Source: Nemertoderma westbladi
Taxonomy: Eukaryota > Xenacoelomorpha > Nemertodermatida > Nemertodermatidae
Length of the DNA: 64,000 bases
Assembly (NCBI GenBank): GCA_032718475.1
Contig: JAUCBJ010001376.1
Location: 46,139 to 110,138, forward strand
Direction: 5' to 3'
The notes below the pieces were generated by a model. It had not been told where the DNA came from. It saw only the letters and a list, made by a program, of their open reading frames with translations, and did not search any database. Shown here one piece after another: positions 31,456 to 43,579 of this stretch. Made by a program: the position numbers and the translations under genes. Numbering within the stretch: the first letter of the stretch is position 1; every line of letters begins with the position of its first letter.

Positions 31456-31964
31456 ATGTTATCAGTAATTTCAGTAATCAGTAATTGAACTAATTACTGA
31501 TTGTATCTTATGCAATAAAACCTGTGTAGCTGCATCCTGGTGTATGAACCGTCAAGGACGAATGATCTCATGTCTTTTCGAGCATGAACCAAGCAGGGGC
31601 TATATAACTCTTCTTTTCTTTTCTTACTGGCTTTTTTCTTATTGGCTTTATTGATGTGTGTATATGTATTGAACACCTCTGTGAAGATAGATTTATAGCT
31701 TGCAGTTTTATTTTACTCTCATTTTATGTACAAGTGTACAAGTAACAAATTATTTAACAACATACATACCATAGTTTGGGTATGTATTTAATTTCATGGA
31801 GCCTTATTCGAAACACATTTCCATGTTATTTATTATTTATATTTGGTGTACCTCCTAAGGAATTCAATATCCATGAATTCTTACTATTAATTGTAGCTAA
31901 TATAATTTTGTTCAGAATTGATATTTTGATGAATTAATTAATTGATTTCAGAAATTCAGTTTAT

Positions 31965-32467
31965 TCAGATAAGTTGGGCTGAGACAATTGTCACAATTAA
32001 AATACACCCTCTTCAGGGGAAATTCGCACAAATAACAGTTGATTGATTACTTGCAAAATAAAATTGTAAGCTATTCTATTGACTTCCGATTACTGTTTTG
32101 GTTAGAATGACAAGCCACCTCAACTACTGGAATTTGTTGGCGTGCATGTATAGTCTAGAACAGGCAGCATCCAGTTTTGGGCTATTTTCTACAAATACCA
32201 AAACCCTGACTGCAAACTGAAAAATTTGTAAGGATTCCCTCCTTGTGAATAGAGACGGGGGGGGGGGGGGGCTCGACGCAAATCACATCCCGGCGAAGTA
32301 ATATTTCGCCTCAATGTTAAATTATTAATTTAGGGAAAGGAATAGATTATAGTAGCACGTTATTCTAACCAAAACAATAAACTATAGTCAATAGAACAGG
32401 TTAAAGTATTATTTTTGAGATTAAGCAGCTGTTATTTGCGTCGATTTTCCCCTGGAGAGGGATTAGA
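31965..32467. repeat. MITE-like family, two inverted copies
   Basis: Copy on the minus strand at about 31965-32112, copy on the plus strand at about 32257-32467. They share TTATTCTAACCAAAACA, AGTCAATAGAA, GCAGCTGTTATTTGCGTCGA and CCCCTGGAGAGGG. The plus copy begins with a G15 run and GCTCGACGCAAAT, so its ends are inverted (TCGACGCAAAT ... ATTTGCGTCGA). Further members: 42909-42950, 51509-51600, 62340-62498 and 63060-63160. Confidence 0.65.
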
Positions 32468-34816
32468 TTTATTTGCGTCATCGCTACACATCATGGGCCT
32501 ATCCTAAAACACTTATTTGTCTATTTATTACACTATTATTTAATATGGTCTCAATAATTAAATATCAATGATGCAGCAGAAATACAATCATTTACATAGC
32601 TCTGGCAATGTTGCATTGCAGTAATATCAAACATTATGTAATTATGTCATTATGCATTATGCTATATCAATCATGGAAGATTTATTGAATATTCTACATA
32701 TTATTAATTTACTACAAAAGCAATTAATAAGTGGTCTTCATTGCATATGGACAAGCAGATGTTTCTTTGCTTGCGAATATGCAAATTGCAATATCGGATA
32801 TATTCGGGAGCAGCACATCCGAGTCCTGGCTGTTGGAAATTGAAAGCATCTGGTTGATTTCAACCCCAAATTAAATCAATGCTGGGTTGCTTAATGCAGC
32901 ACAATAGTTTTATTCCAAGGCAAATTGTATGGGAAAATAGTGGGGAATGCACCTCGCAGTTCAATAAAAGCGTAATTGTGTGTTGGGGAATTCCTCATGG
33001 ATCAATTGTTTGTATGCACTACAAAGTTTATTGCTAAACCTTGCATGCATAATGTGTAAACTCAATTGTAGTCATTAATTAACAGCCTTCAAAATCTTTG
33101 AAAATAATGTGCTATTCAAATTTGAATAGCCCTAAATAGCGAAGAGTTACTGGAAAATGAAACTTATTATTTAGCATTGCAGTACTTCGTTTTTGTACTA
33201 GTAACATTTTACATAGTTTTGGTTAATGTATTTTTGCATGTCATTTCAAGACACGTCACAACTCATCTTATTCCTTTCATGTTATAGGTTCATTTTTTTT
33301 CATTTCATGTTCATTCAATATATTTGCATATAAAGATGTATTTTATGGGAATTTAAAAAAGGAAGACAACTAATTAATTAATATGTGAAAAATTACTAGA
33401 ATTGGCTGCATATGCCTAATATAAAATTGGCTGTCTCTATAATCTATGACGTACTTATAATAATATTGCCGTTGATTCTGAACCAGTAACTAACAGTACG
33501 AGTATAGTACATACCTAGATGTAATTTTATTCCAAGTATGTTTCATGGCCAGCCAGGCAGTAGTGCAACACTCCACACCGCAGTTCAGTCATGTAAATAT
33601 CATAAAGTCGTCGGCATTATCAAGACCAGTGCCTTTTAGCAGATGTTTGAGTATTGTTAATAGTTGACCACCATATATCCTCCCACTCCCACTAGTCAAG
33701 AAGAAAGAAGAACTAAAGCTTCTTGTATATTTCTGCCCACAGCCGTATTGAAACATTATCGCACTGATAACTTAAAACAAACAACTCCTGTAAACATTAC
33801 CCAATTCTGCTATATATTGATCCAAGCAACTGCAGTTATAATGTTGGAATTAATTAGTATGTTACAGCCCATTCCTGTACTGTATGTACGTACAGGTGCA
33901 TAAAGATAAATATACTGCATGTTTTTCAGTGTTAGCTATGATACCTATCAGATATAGGTACTGATATGACTTAACTTGAAACGGAATACATCAAAATGTA
34001 AAATTGTATTATTGAGCTCCCTGCTCGGTCCCTTCCATGTGTAAGCCTCTGTACAGACTATTGGTATTTATTTTCTTCTGTAGATTAAATAGAGGTTGAA
34101 TAACGTTAACTGCAGACGTTTTATCACCTACTTATGAAAAGGGATTGAACTCTTCTTCGTCAACATTCACATGACACTACACAACAACTTATGTTTACCT
34201 TATTGCCTCTGAAATCTACTTTTCCCTTGTAATTCGTATGTAAAAATAATAACTATAAAAAAAAGTCAAATGTTTGTCATTCATATATATTATTATAAAT
34301 TGATAATATTACATAATACAATATATAGAAAAAGAGCAATTTGAAAGTGCACAGTTTGAACTTCTATGATTCATATGCTAAAAAAAATATATAAATTAAT
34401 AAGTATATTAAAAATAAATATAATAATAATTATATTAATAATTAAATTAAAAAATATATATATATAGAAATATAGAAATATATATTTATTTACTATAATC
34501 GCGTTAAACTATAATTGCGTTTTATTTCCTCGATGTATTCCAGCATGTAATATGCATTAAAAATTTATTATTAATGTCGAGTAGCAGCTATATGTTATGT
34601 ACTATGTTATATTAGGTAATTACACCAATTTAGTTACAGGTTTAATATTACTTTGAACTCCATTGTAACAAGTTCTCCCACAAACTATAATGCAATATAT
34701 TATAATTTATTTTTTTACATTTTTCTAAAGATAATATTAATATTGGAAAAATAATATTATTAGTGAATATGATTTGTTGTATTGGTGTTGTGTTGTAGCC
34801 TAAGAGACTGAACAGA

Positions 34817-35033
34817 ATGAAATGTCGAACCCGGAGATTGCTTTTTATCACGATGAGTGTCTGTGCAACGACTGCATTTAGTTTCCTGGCGGTTGCTATT
34901 GGAACTGATTACTGGACTAAGACTAATGACATAGAGAAGTCTTTCACACCGGATGGTGTCCCCAAAAACAAAACCTTGACTGATGTTCACAGTGGCTTGT
35001 GGAGACGTTGTGTTATCCTCACTGACACGGATG
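34817..35033 (+). CDS. TARP-type calcium-channel gamma subunit, exon 1
   Basis: First coding exon of a stargazin-like transmembrane AMPA-receptor regulatory/calcium-channel gamma protein (429 residues from four exons). The ATG at 34817 is the first after an in-frame TAG at 34796. Because that TAG could also be a splice acceptor (TTGTAG), an upstream exon is possible. Residues 1-33 give TM1 ending in AVAIGTDYW, the family signature. The first extracellular loop has NKT (51-53, N-glycosylation site) and the claudin/TARP motif GLWRRC (60-65). Donor GATG|GTTAGT, phase 1. Family role: auxiliary subunit at the plasma membrane that traffics and gates AMPA-type glutamate receptors. Confidence 0.92.
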
Positions 35034-35449
35034 GTTAGTAATCTCATTTTATGTATATGTAGAACCGACACTCGTTAATGATGAGTATTAATTAGACTTG
35101 GAAAACAAAATTATTAATAACCATTATAATTATTGGCTGCTGCAACTCCCAAAATAGTGTTTCAGTTGGCCATTTTTTCTCCACTAATAATACAGTAATT
35201 TTTTTTAACATTTTTTACATTATAATACAGTAGCTTGTATTTCTTATGATGAATTTGTATGTATAGGGATATAAATAAAGGGCTGTTTAAAATCATACAA
35301 TGCCTTGGAATCTGTCATCCCCTTACTAACGAATACATACTGATCAAACGAGGTGTATTTAGGGTGGAACTAAAATCAAACAAGCGAGTCCTTGTTTCCA
35401 AGAATGGAAATCTCACACTCAACTCCTGCAAAGTTATTCCACCAAAAAT

Positions 35450-35590
35450 CATGATAAATATCGTGGAGAAAATAAGCATTGTGAAACTCCGTCTGAATGA
35501 CACTGACCTTGAAGATGCGGATAATCTCGGGAAAGTCATGGGTTATAGGGAGTTATGGCGGTGTAATATTGTGTATACGCCGGCATAGCA
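35450..35590 (+). mobile_element. RTE-like LINE 3' fragment
   Basis: VKLRLNDTDLEDADNLGK, then VMGYRELWRCNI, in an open frame. It matches the C-terminal end of the LINE at 44270-44330 and, on the other strand, at 22900-22840. CCGGCATAGCATGCC follows at the presumed 3' end. Confidence 0.75.
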
Positions 35591-35716
35591 TGCCGCAAAG
35601 CAGCATGTCGATAATAGATAGTTAGATACCATTACAATTGGTGCTACCACCATATGAAGGGAATTAGGGCAAAACAGCGGTTTCCACCAGGATCGTAGCT
35701 CGTTGAAATCCATTAT

Positions 35717-36042
35717 TTAGCATTTCAGAGATTCATTCAGGAAATATAAAAAAAGACCCATCAGATTGCTGTGTGCAATCACCATCCCTGCTTTCTCTTC
35801 CCTCTTCCCTGGCTCAGGCGGTTGGTTAGGCCTAGCGAATATTATTATGAAACGGGCAAGCCAAGAAGAGGATGTGGTATTATTGTCAGAAAGTTGTGTG
35901 TATATGTGTGCATGTGTGTAGCTGTTACTCTGGGATATATATTGCTTTCAAGGAGTAGCATGTGAGAGTAGGTTAATGCACAAGTGATAGGATAACGGGC
36001 ATTAGCGTTTCAGAGATTCATTCAGGAAATATAAAAAAAGAC
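35717..36042. repeat. 232-bp dispersed repeat, copy 2, between 41-bp direct repeats
   Basis: The repeat at 35768-35999 is flanked by two 41-bp sequences beginning TTAGC(A/G)TTTCAGAGATTC, at 35717-35757 and 36002-36042 (one mismatch). It looks like an insertion that duplicated its target, or a tandem duplication. The related copy 1 at 29996 lacks these flanks. Confidence 0.85.
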
Positions 36043-37317
36043 AATTGTCTTGTCTATTATTATTGGATTTTGAATATTGGTTATTATTTTTGTACATTTC
36101 TTCAGTGTTATATACATAATTTCATCTATTTAATTTAATTTAACGTTTTTTAACTAATTTTTACTTTTTTTAACTAATTTTTCCTTTTTTTAAGTAATTG
36201 ATTACTTTTTTTAACTAATTTTTTTTTTTTACTAAACAATATAATCAAACTTTCCTATAATTGAGTCTTTCCTGGTGCATAATGATTATATAATGTAGAC
36301 CTAGGCTTGTCGGGTAGTTAACTGTACAGCTAGCTATATGTATTTATTTGAGATTCAATATTAAAATATAGTAATATTATACGTCATAAACATTGGTAAC
36401 GCTGGTGATATTTTTTTTCAAATAAAACAATATTTTCGACATAAAAACGTAACGGAAAACACTATTTTCCAATCATTTTCTTTAGCGAAATTCAGATATT
36501 CTGCCCTCGTGTATTGAGTTCTCCACTCGTTGGCACACTCCCTTCGCTCGTTGTAAAAACCTGCCAATTTTTGTAAAATTCAACCACTTGGACAGAATGG
36601 CTTAATTTCGCTAAATTGAAAACGAGTGAAAAAAGGAGGTGTTTTCCGCTTACTTTTTTTTTATCTAATAATAGTCCTTTATTTTCTATGTTATTTATTT
36701 TATATAAACACATTCAAAAAGTGTAATACACAACTTCTGACTACTTAACATATTTTTGTTCTTAGCAACACAAATATATAAATTATAAAGTGCATATGAA
36801 TAATCTTAATATTAAATAAATTTTAAGTAAATAAATATATACATTAATATAATAATAAAATATTTGAGCAAATTAAAAATTAAAAATTCCAAGCACAATC
36901 TGGACGCCGAGATACAGATAATAGTTGTTAATTTACGACAGGCATTGCAAATTCTATACATTCCATTGAATCACAGCTAAATTACCGTTTCGCTAGTCGT
37001 TTTTGACGCGTTTTTTACTGCCGGAAAAACTATCCTAAAAAGCGTGAATAAAAACGGCAGAATGTTATCATTTATCAAAATAAAATAAAACGATCCTAGA
37101 CGAGGAAAACCAAAAACTGTGCCAAAAACAGCAGGCGAAAACGATATTTACTGTACAATTAACTCAATTAACTCAATTCTACAACATAACTATTTTGATG
37201 CCTTATTCTTACAGTTTTTTTGAGTTCTATTTTGCCAATTTCACTTCGTAAGCTTCGTAACTTTATCATGTGCCAAATGTTGTTTTGATACAAAATGAAA
37301 TTTAAAACAAATAGCAA

Positions 37318-37502
37318 AAATTAAATATATAATGTAAATAGGACAATATGATAATGCTCTCCATAGCGAAAAATATCAACCGGCCCGATTGGGGCTCGAA
37401 CCCGGTTCCTAGGTTTCAAACTTCTGGTTATCATCAGCCGGGTGAGTGTACTGAGCTACCAGATTATCTATCATATTGTCCTATTTACATTATATATTTA
37501 AT
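37318..37502 (-). repeat. tRNA-like sequence inside terminal inverted repeats
   Basis: The ends TTAAATATATAATGTAAATA... (37319-37353) and ...TATTTACATTATATATTTAA (to 37500) are inverted repeats of about 33 bp (GGACAATATGATA on the inner side). Between them the minus strand reads GGTAGCTCAGTACACTCACCC (box A), ...GGGTTCGAGCCCC (box B). Confidence 0.75.
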
Positions 37503-37724
37503 TCACTGCGTCACTCGCCCCACAACAATTCACTTATTATTATTAATTAACAGCCTGGGCCAGGAGTACGGGGCTACAGTGGTTTCTACAACACTGTATA
37601 AAAGTTATTCTTTGAGGCATGGTTGCCATTTCTGGCAGAGCACGGGAATAACGAAAGTTGTACTTTACTTTGAGTGATTGTATGGCCTTAATATGATCTT
37701 CCACTCCATAACGAAATATTCATC

Positions 37725-37910
37725 CGGTCTGGTAGCTCAATACACTCACCCGGCTGATTATAACCAAAAGTTTGAAACCTAGGTACCGGGTTCGAGCCCC
37801 AATCGGGCCGGTTGATATTTTTCGCTATGGAGAGCATTATCATATTGTCCTATTTACATTATATATTTAATTCACCGCGTCACTTGCCCCACAACAGTTC
37901 ACTTATTAAA
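37725..37910 (+). repeat. Second tRNA-like unit, inverted relative to the first
   Basis: The plus strand reads GGTAGCTCAATACACTCACCC ... CCGGGTTCGAGCCCC, then GGGCCGGTTGATATTTTTCG, the right inverted-repeat arm (37838-37873) and the same CACTTATTA tail as the first unit. The left arm is missing, so this copy is truncated. Confidence 0.7.
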
Positions 37911-38372
37911 TAGCAAAAATAACATAACTATGGTATTTGTCATAAGACACTCGATCACTCTATTTTGAGTGGGCTGTTAACAAATTATGCTTCTCTGTTA
38001 AATGAGTGTAAATTCAATGCCGAGAACCAAAAAAGACAAGGAACTGTAACTTGTGCTCTTGGCTCTCATTTCTAGTTTTGGTGAAAGTAGCTTCAAATGT
38101 AACCTGTACCTTTATCCTAATTGGAAATTAGCATAAATTGTCGTTAATTAATGTTGTCGGCTGTGGTTTTCAGTTGTCGACATAGAGTTTACACCCATTA
38201 CATAGTGGAGACGGGGTTGTGGTGTACTACGTGTTTTAATTAAATTTTTTTTTCAAAATTTCGTTAGTATTAAAATAAAACTAAAGAGAAACCCACCACA
38301 CAGCACAAATAGCAGTTAAAAATTAAAAAATTATAAAAGAGAGTTAATTACAGAAGAGGCGATGTAGATTAA

Positions 38373-39470
38373 TTACCTAGTTGCTGCATATGACGTTCCT
38401 ATCTCGTCTGGCCTTATGGCAGCCCAGCACCATCTTCCAGTCCAAAACCCACTTCTCCCTTTAATGCGTGACCCACGAACGCAATAGGATGCACCTCGGA
38501 TAAGGGCAAACTGAACTCGAGTGCGTACCCAGCCCATGACCACACTGTAGGGCCGCCCACAGATGCTAGGAAGCTTCTCGGCAAAAATTCGAAGTAGTTT
38601 GTTGGCCTGGGGCGCGAGTACCCCGTCAGAAGAGGCCACAAATGGGGCAAAGTCTGCGCGTCGTGTGTCTGCAGACTCGAGAACTGAGTTTGGAGGGCGG
38701 TTGGTGTATGACCTTCATCGTTGATCACCTTCATATCGAACAACGCCAGGGTCTGCCTGTTGAAGGCCCCCCGAACACCTAGATCTCAATGGAGGCCTGC
38801 CTCCCCATCGACCCCTTGACCCTCCCGTACTATGGGTTCTATCACAGTGTTTCGGGGGCCAAACGCCAATGCCGCAAGGTCCCCAACTACGTCCTGAAGT
38901 TCATTATGCCTTTGTATATCTAGCCCACCCACCCTTCTTACAATTCAGCCCATGATTAAGATCGAAGGGCGCCCCGCAACCATCACATCGGCCATCACTA
39001 CGTGTTTTAATTGGTTATGTAGGTCATTTAGCATTCGGAATTTTCCATATTTATTACGGCCTTCTGTTATATTTGGATTCATCCAAAATGCTAAACGTTG
39101 TGGGGACGTTGCGCCAACGAATTTAATGAGGTTGAAACATTGGACCAGACTGAGGGAAGGATCGGAGACAGTACCCTGCCAATTAGCAGTCTGCACAATG
39201 CAATATCATATAATATATTATGAGTTGAATTCCCAGCAAAGTTTCAAAAATCATTATATATACAGATTTCTTGGACTATTGCAGTATTACCTTTGTGGTG
39301 TAATCCTGCAGCATATGTCAATGTCACAAGGGAGAATGAGTCGAATGTTGAAGGCATTATCTAATGAGAGCAACACAGATTGGTAGTTCACTGTGAGTGG
39401 GTGGAATACATCCCAACCATCAATGTATCCCTTTGTAAGCTTCAGCCCATGAGACAGGCACTGGAACATG
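38373..39470 (-). pseudogene. LINE C-terminal region with CDGCG zinc motif, degraded
   Basis: The minus strand reads LKLTKGYIDGWDV near 39440, DGRCDGCGAPFDLNHGLNCKKGG (in parts) at about 38985-38920, then in shifted frames QRHNELQDVVGDLAAL, LGVRGAFNRQTLALFDMKV, ASSDGVLAPQANKLL and ADLIRGASYCVRGSR-like segments down to 38373. The CxxC...H...C plus RHNE block is a known C-terminal tail of some non-LTR retrotransposons. I cannot assign the clade. Several frameshifts. Confidence 0.65.
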
Positions 39471-40932
39471 GTTGAAAACCATAGGCCTCAAATCACATTT
39501 CCATTAATGCAGGGAACCGTATGGACAAGCCTTCTGATTAAATAAAATCAGAGAAACAGGAAAGGCATTGGAGAATGCTGTACCGACCGTTAATTATATT
39601 TTGTGGTCAATATCAAACCAAGGGATGGAGTTTGTTTATCAGGCTACCCTAAGGAGTCCAAATAGGCCTTCCTTTTCAGACCAGTTGGCCAACTGAGCAA
39701 GCCAACATTAGCTCTTGAATATCAATGAGTGTCTGCAAGATGCTGCTACCATACAATAGATAAGGTATTGAAAATTGTTCACCCATGCTTCTCTTCATAC
39801 ACTGTTGTTCCATTGCATTATGCGTACTTAATAAAGTGTAGAAAGTACTGCCTACTTTTCGCAGTATACCACTTCTTGGCAGCAGCTTCCCAATAATATA
39901 TCTTTGTGGAAAAGGGGGTGGGGTGGGGTTCAAGCTGACACCACAATGTTTTGTTTCTCAGATAATGAATAACGCATAACGTATCCCTAAGCAGTTTAAC
40001 TACCCAATATCTTGAACAATTCACTAATAAAGTGTGAAGCGCAGATGTTTTTGAGTGGACATTACTTGGTTATTAGTTTAGATATCGAGAAGAATTACCA
40101 TTTTACCGAACTCATCATGCACGAAATGTATGCTATTCACATGACTCATGATGTTACATCAGACATTCCCGTAATAATATTCAACCAACAGGGTGGGAGG
40201 TGATAAAATAATAATGCGTAATACCCGATATACCAAGCTATTCACATAAATCAGGTAATAAAAGTTCAAGATAATAGCGTGACCCAAGCAGTTCGGCTGA
40301 ATTCATTATTACAGTTAAACCATAGGGCATCTATAAATTCGACCAGGATCAATACTAAAATGTAAAAACCAATAACTATCCGCCCACTATTATTTGACTA
40401 AAGCACCGACTAATATTTAAAATTTATTGCTAGTGAAACATTGAGAAATATGTTTTACTATACTCAAAATATTATTCAACTGGATAGTGGGAAAATATAT
40501 TATCATTGTATTATCGGTATACAGACAACTCATTTTGGGAATCAGGTCTGTAATTATATAACCTACGTACTTTAATTATAGTTTATTGTTTTGGTTAGAA
40601 ACTCCCGCCAGTGCCCATTTCCCTTAATTCGGTAATTAGTAAAGATTAGTAATTAGGTTTAACACGAGTTGGCTGGACATGAATTGTTGTGTTTTTGCTT
40701 TCATTAGTTAATTTGATTTTTTTATTTATATAACCAAGATAAAATGAATACAAAATCGGAATACAATACATGTCATCGATGGATCATGTTATATTATTTG
40801 AATAACAAATTTAACCTTCCATAATATCATAAATTATTACAAAATGTTGTGAAAAACTATGAAATTAAAAAGGTACAATCATTAAGCAAATAATAATGTA
40901 CAAAACTAACCTACCATATTTTCATTCCGCAG

Positions 40933-41007
40933 AACAAATTGGATGCAAAATGATCGATTTTGATGAAATGAGTGATATGATTGGGGACCAAAACAAAGTT
41001 CATTCAC
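40933..41007 (+). CDS. TARP gamma subunit, exon 2
   Basis: A 75-base exon between acceptor TTCCGCAG and donor CAC|GTAAGT, phase 1 at both ends. It encodes residues 73-97 (EQIGCKMIDFDEMSD...), matching the LCKQIDHFPEDAD region of the TARP extracellular loop. Cys77 is the expected disulphide partner of Cys65 in GLWRRC. The exon is slightly shorter than the vertebrate equivalent. Confidence 0.9.
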
Positions 41008-42212
41008 GTAAGTTTTACTACTATAAGAATTATTGTATAGATTTAATTTACAACCACATTCTGTGATTGATCGTAGATGCAGTCAAGTGTACATAACAAG
41101 CTGTATGTAACACATTTGTTGCAACTTGTAAATGGCAGGGTAGACAAATTGTCAATGTAAGAATTTCAGAAATGTATTTTCTAGGTACAATTCGAATTGT
41201 TATGGTCTTTACTTAAGTTTTCTTAAGCATGGACTTCCTTCCTGAAGGTTGTGCGTTTGAGCAACAGATCAGTTCAATCGCTAAGCTGTTAACTTTATGG
41301 ATCTTCCTATGTACGATTCAACATCGGGAGTAAAAGTGGTGCCCTTGCTTCGGTATGTTAACTACTGATAGAGGGGAACCTTCACATTGCCTCCAGTGTC
41401 ATACTTGTTGCCTCCACTAAGAACCATGTCTGACAATTACATTGCCTTTCTAAGGGCAGGGATCTTTGGGCTCTAAACATATGGAATATCCCACCTTTTA
41501 TTCCCCTCCTCCGTATCCCAACCTTTTTTTACAAAATCTTCATGAATTAAGATAAAATATGATAAAGTCTGACAATATGGATATATTTAACCACGTTTTA
41601 TTTAACCATGTTTTAGATGAGTGATAGGCGTGATTGATGGCCATTTAGAAAGAAAGTCTTCTAAGAAACTGTCTGTCAGAATCAGTAACATCTGGTGGCT
41701 ATGAATAATAATTTTATGTTATGATGACATATGAGACCACCTCTTTTATTATTAAACAATTCGTACCAATATGCTAATATATTTAGGCCTACTAAACTTT
41801 TGGTACGATTTGTCTATTCTGGATCAAAATGATCAAAATATATACTCATTATTACACGTAAACTTTACTTGTAAAGTAATTTGCAACTTGATAACTTGAT
41901 GTTGAAAATCATCACATATTGAAAAATATTATTATTACACGTATGGATAAGATAAGCTGCCAGTTCATTATAAGACTTACCACAACTTCACGCAAAGTAT
42001 GACCAAAGCACCAAAGACCAATTTTGCCAGTGTAGTATATTCAGCAAATTCACCCCATCATCATAGACATGAATAAAACAAAGAGAGTTCCACAAGAAAT
42101 GATAACAGATAAGTTGGTCGCTGTCACCAAGAAGGGCAACGGTTTCCGATGTGGATAGTTGTGGATTATTCCCCTGAGGTCTTTAAAACCACATATGTTC
42201 AGCATGGATATA

Positions 42213-42321
42213 GGACACTTTCCCCCCGGACACTTCCCCCCCGGACACTTCCCCCCCGCCCAAGTAGGACACTTCCCCCCGGACACTTGCCCCCCGGACA
42301 CTCCCCCCCCCCCCCCCCCCC
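42213..42321 (+). repeat. GGACACTTCCCCCC minisatellite, ends in poly-C
   Basis: Six or more units of about 14-17 bp (GGACACTTCCCCCC), one spaced by GCCCAAGTA, ending in C19 at 42303-42321. The reverse complement occurs at 43307-43427. Confidence 0.9.
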
Positions 42322-42494
42322 AGTTAAAGTGTTAAAATTAATCTGGGTGCATCAAAGCAATAAACAAAAGTTAAAGATGGTTACAGGACAAGTTGTATCT
42401 AGACAAGTTTTTTCAAAATTATAAAAGAAACATTTTTATAGTCAAATTTTGTTTGTTTTTATTTTAATTCCTTTAATTCTTTTAATTTCTTTTA

Positions 42495-42632
42495 ATTGGG
42501 GGCTGCCGCCCCCAAACCCCCGCTTCTTTTCTTGGGGGCTACCGCCCCCAAACCCCCGCTTCTTTTCTTGGGGCTGCCGCCCCCAAACCCCCGCTTCTTT
42601 TCTTGGAGGTTATCGCCCCCAGACCCCGGCAT
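42495..42632. repeat. 36-bp GC-rich minisatellite, four units
   Basis: Unit TTGGGGGCTGCCGCCCCC + AAACCCCCGCTTCTTTTC. Each unit contains the hairpin GGGGGC-TGCC-GCCCCC. The fourth unit is degenerate. The open frames across it (PPNPRFFSWG repeats) are repeat artefacts. Confidence 0.9.
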
Positions 42633-43306
42633 TTCCCTGACTGCCCGTGGTGGAAGACTTAAGACCATTTTGAAATAATTAATTCATGTTTGTATCATCA
42701 GATAATAAATTGACTAAGCCTAAAGTAGGAGCTGTATTGAATGTTAACCAATTTAATATATAAATTACTACAATATTATATAATTCAACAAAATCCTATT
42801 AAAAATATTGCAAGTAACCAGGAAATTTAATATGTAGTGTGTATAATATCTATATAGTATGTATAGTAGTAATATGTATATCAATATGTAATGCTGAACA
42901 CAGAATACAGGTCGACGCATGTCGATTTTACCCTGGAGAGGTATAATTTTGATTGCAACAATAATATTCATCCCCATCTGCTACAATTTGAAGAAGACTA
43001 TTACATAATAATACCTATAATTAAAACAATTAATTATTATAATTCTATAGTTAATAAAAACAGTATATCATTCCGGGGATGGAATTTATAGGTCATCTAA
43101 TATAATTAATTGTTTAAAGATTAGCAAACAATACAATGTAATTGCATTGATAAAACCCATAAATAAAACTTGGATATAAAATGTAAAATCGGGATGCAAA
43201 AGATCACTTTCTGAGCTACGAAAGGAAAATTGGATATAACTTATCTGGATACATGCGGTCCGTGTACCTTACAAAATTAAAAATACGAATGTGCGAAGTT
43301 TAGAAC

Positions 43307-43427
43307 AGTCGGGGGGGAAGTGTCCGCGGGGGGGAAGTGTCTGGGGGGGAAGTGTCCGGGGGGGAAGTGTCCTACTTGAGCGGGGGGGAACTGTCCGGGT
43401 GGGAATTGTCCGGGGGGGAAGTGTCCG
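43307..43427 (-). repeat. GGACACTTCCCCCC minisatellite, inverted copy
   Basis: GGGGGGAAGTGTCC repeated about seven times, including CCTACTTGAGC, the counterpart of the GCCCAAGTAGG interruption in the 42213 array. The two arrays are therefore inverted copies of one sequence, 1 kb apart. Confidence 0.9.
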
Positions 43428-43579
43428 AACACCGTTCAGCATACTTGCTGCATATGGGATTCCTGAAGAATTATTACAGTGTACTATTTGTGTCTACTGC
43501 TGATGGTGGTGACACATGTCCTCAGACCATCATAATAAAGATATGGTGATGGTAAAGGTAACACCCTCTAATGCTTACT

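Larger units (their letters stand above)
27726..34816. other. Intergenic region upstream of the TARP gene
   Basis: No protein gene supported in 7 kb. Contents: AT-rich DNA, a poly-C tract at 28822-28841, a 232-bp dispersed repeat (29996-30227), tRNA-like remnants (30950-31015, 31262-31455) and two inverted copies of a MITE-like repeat (31965-32467). TATATA-rich DNA lies at 34380-34480 just upstream of the gene. GGGGGCCATATAAACCC at 29788-29804 looks like a TATA box but leads to no recognisable ORF. The promoter and any 5' UTR exon of the TARP gene could be here but are not identifiable. Confidence 0.5.
35034..40932 (+). other. Intron 1 of the TARP gene
   Basis: 5.9 kb. It contains an RTE-like LINE tail (35450-35590), the second 232-bp repeat (35768-35999), a tRNA-like inverted-repeat unit (37318-37910) and a minus-strand LINE remnant (38373-39470). 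The rest is AT-rich with T-run repeats (36120-36240). No exon-like sequence was recognised between the two coding exons. Confidence 0.85.

Noticed and set aside
42149-42640. Pro-rich open frames
   Set aside because: Translations of minisatellites.
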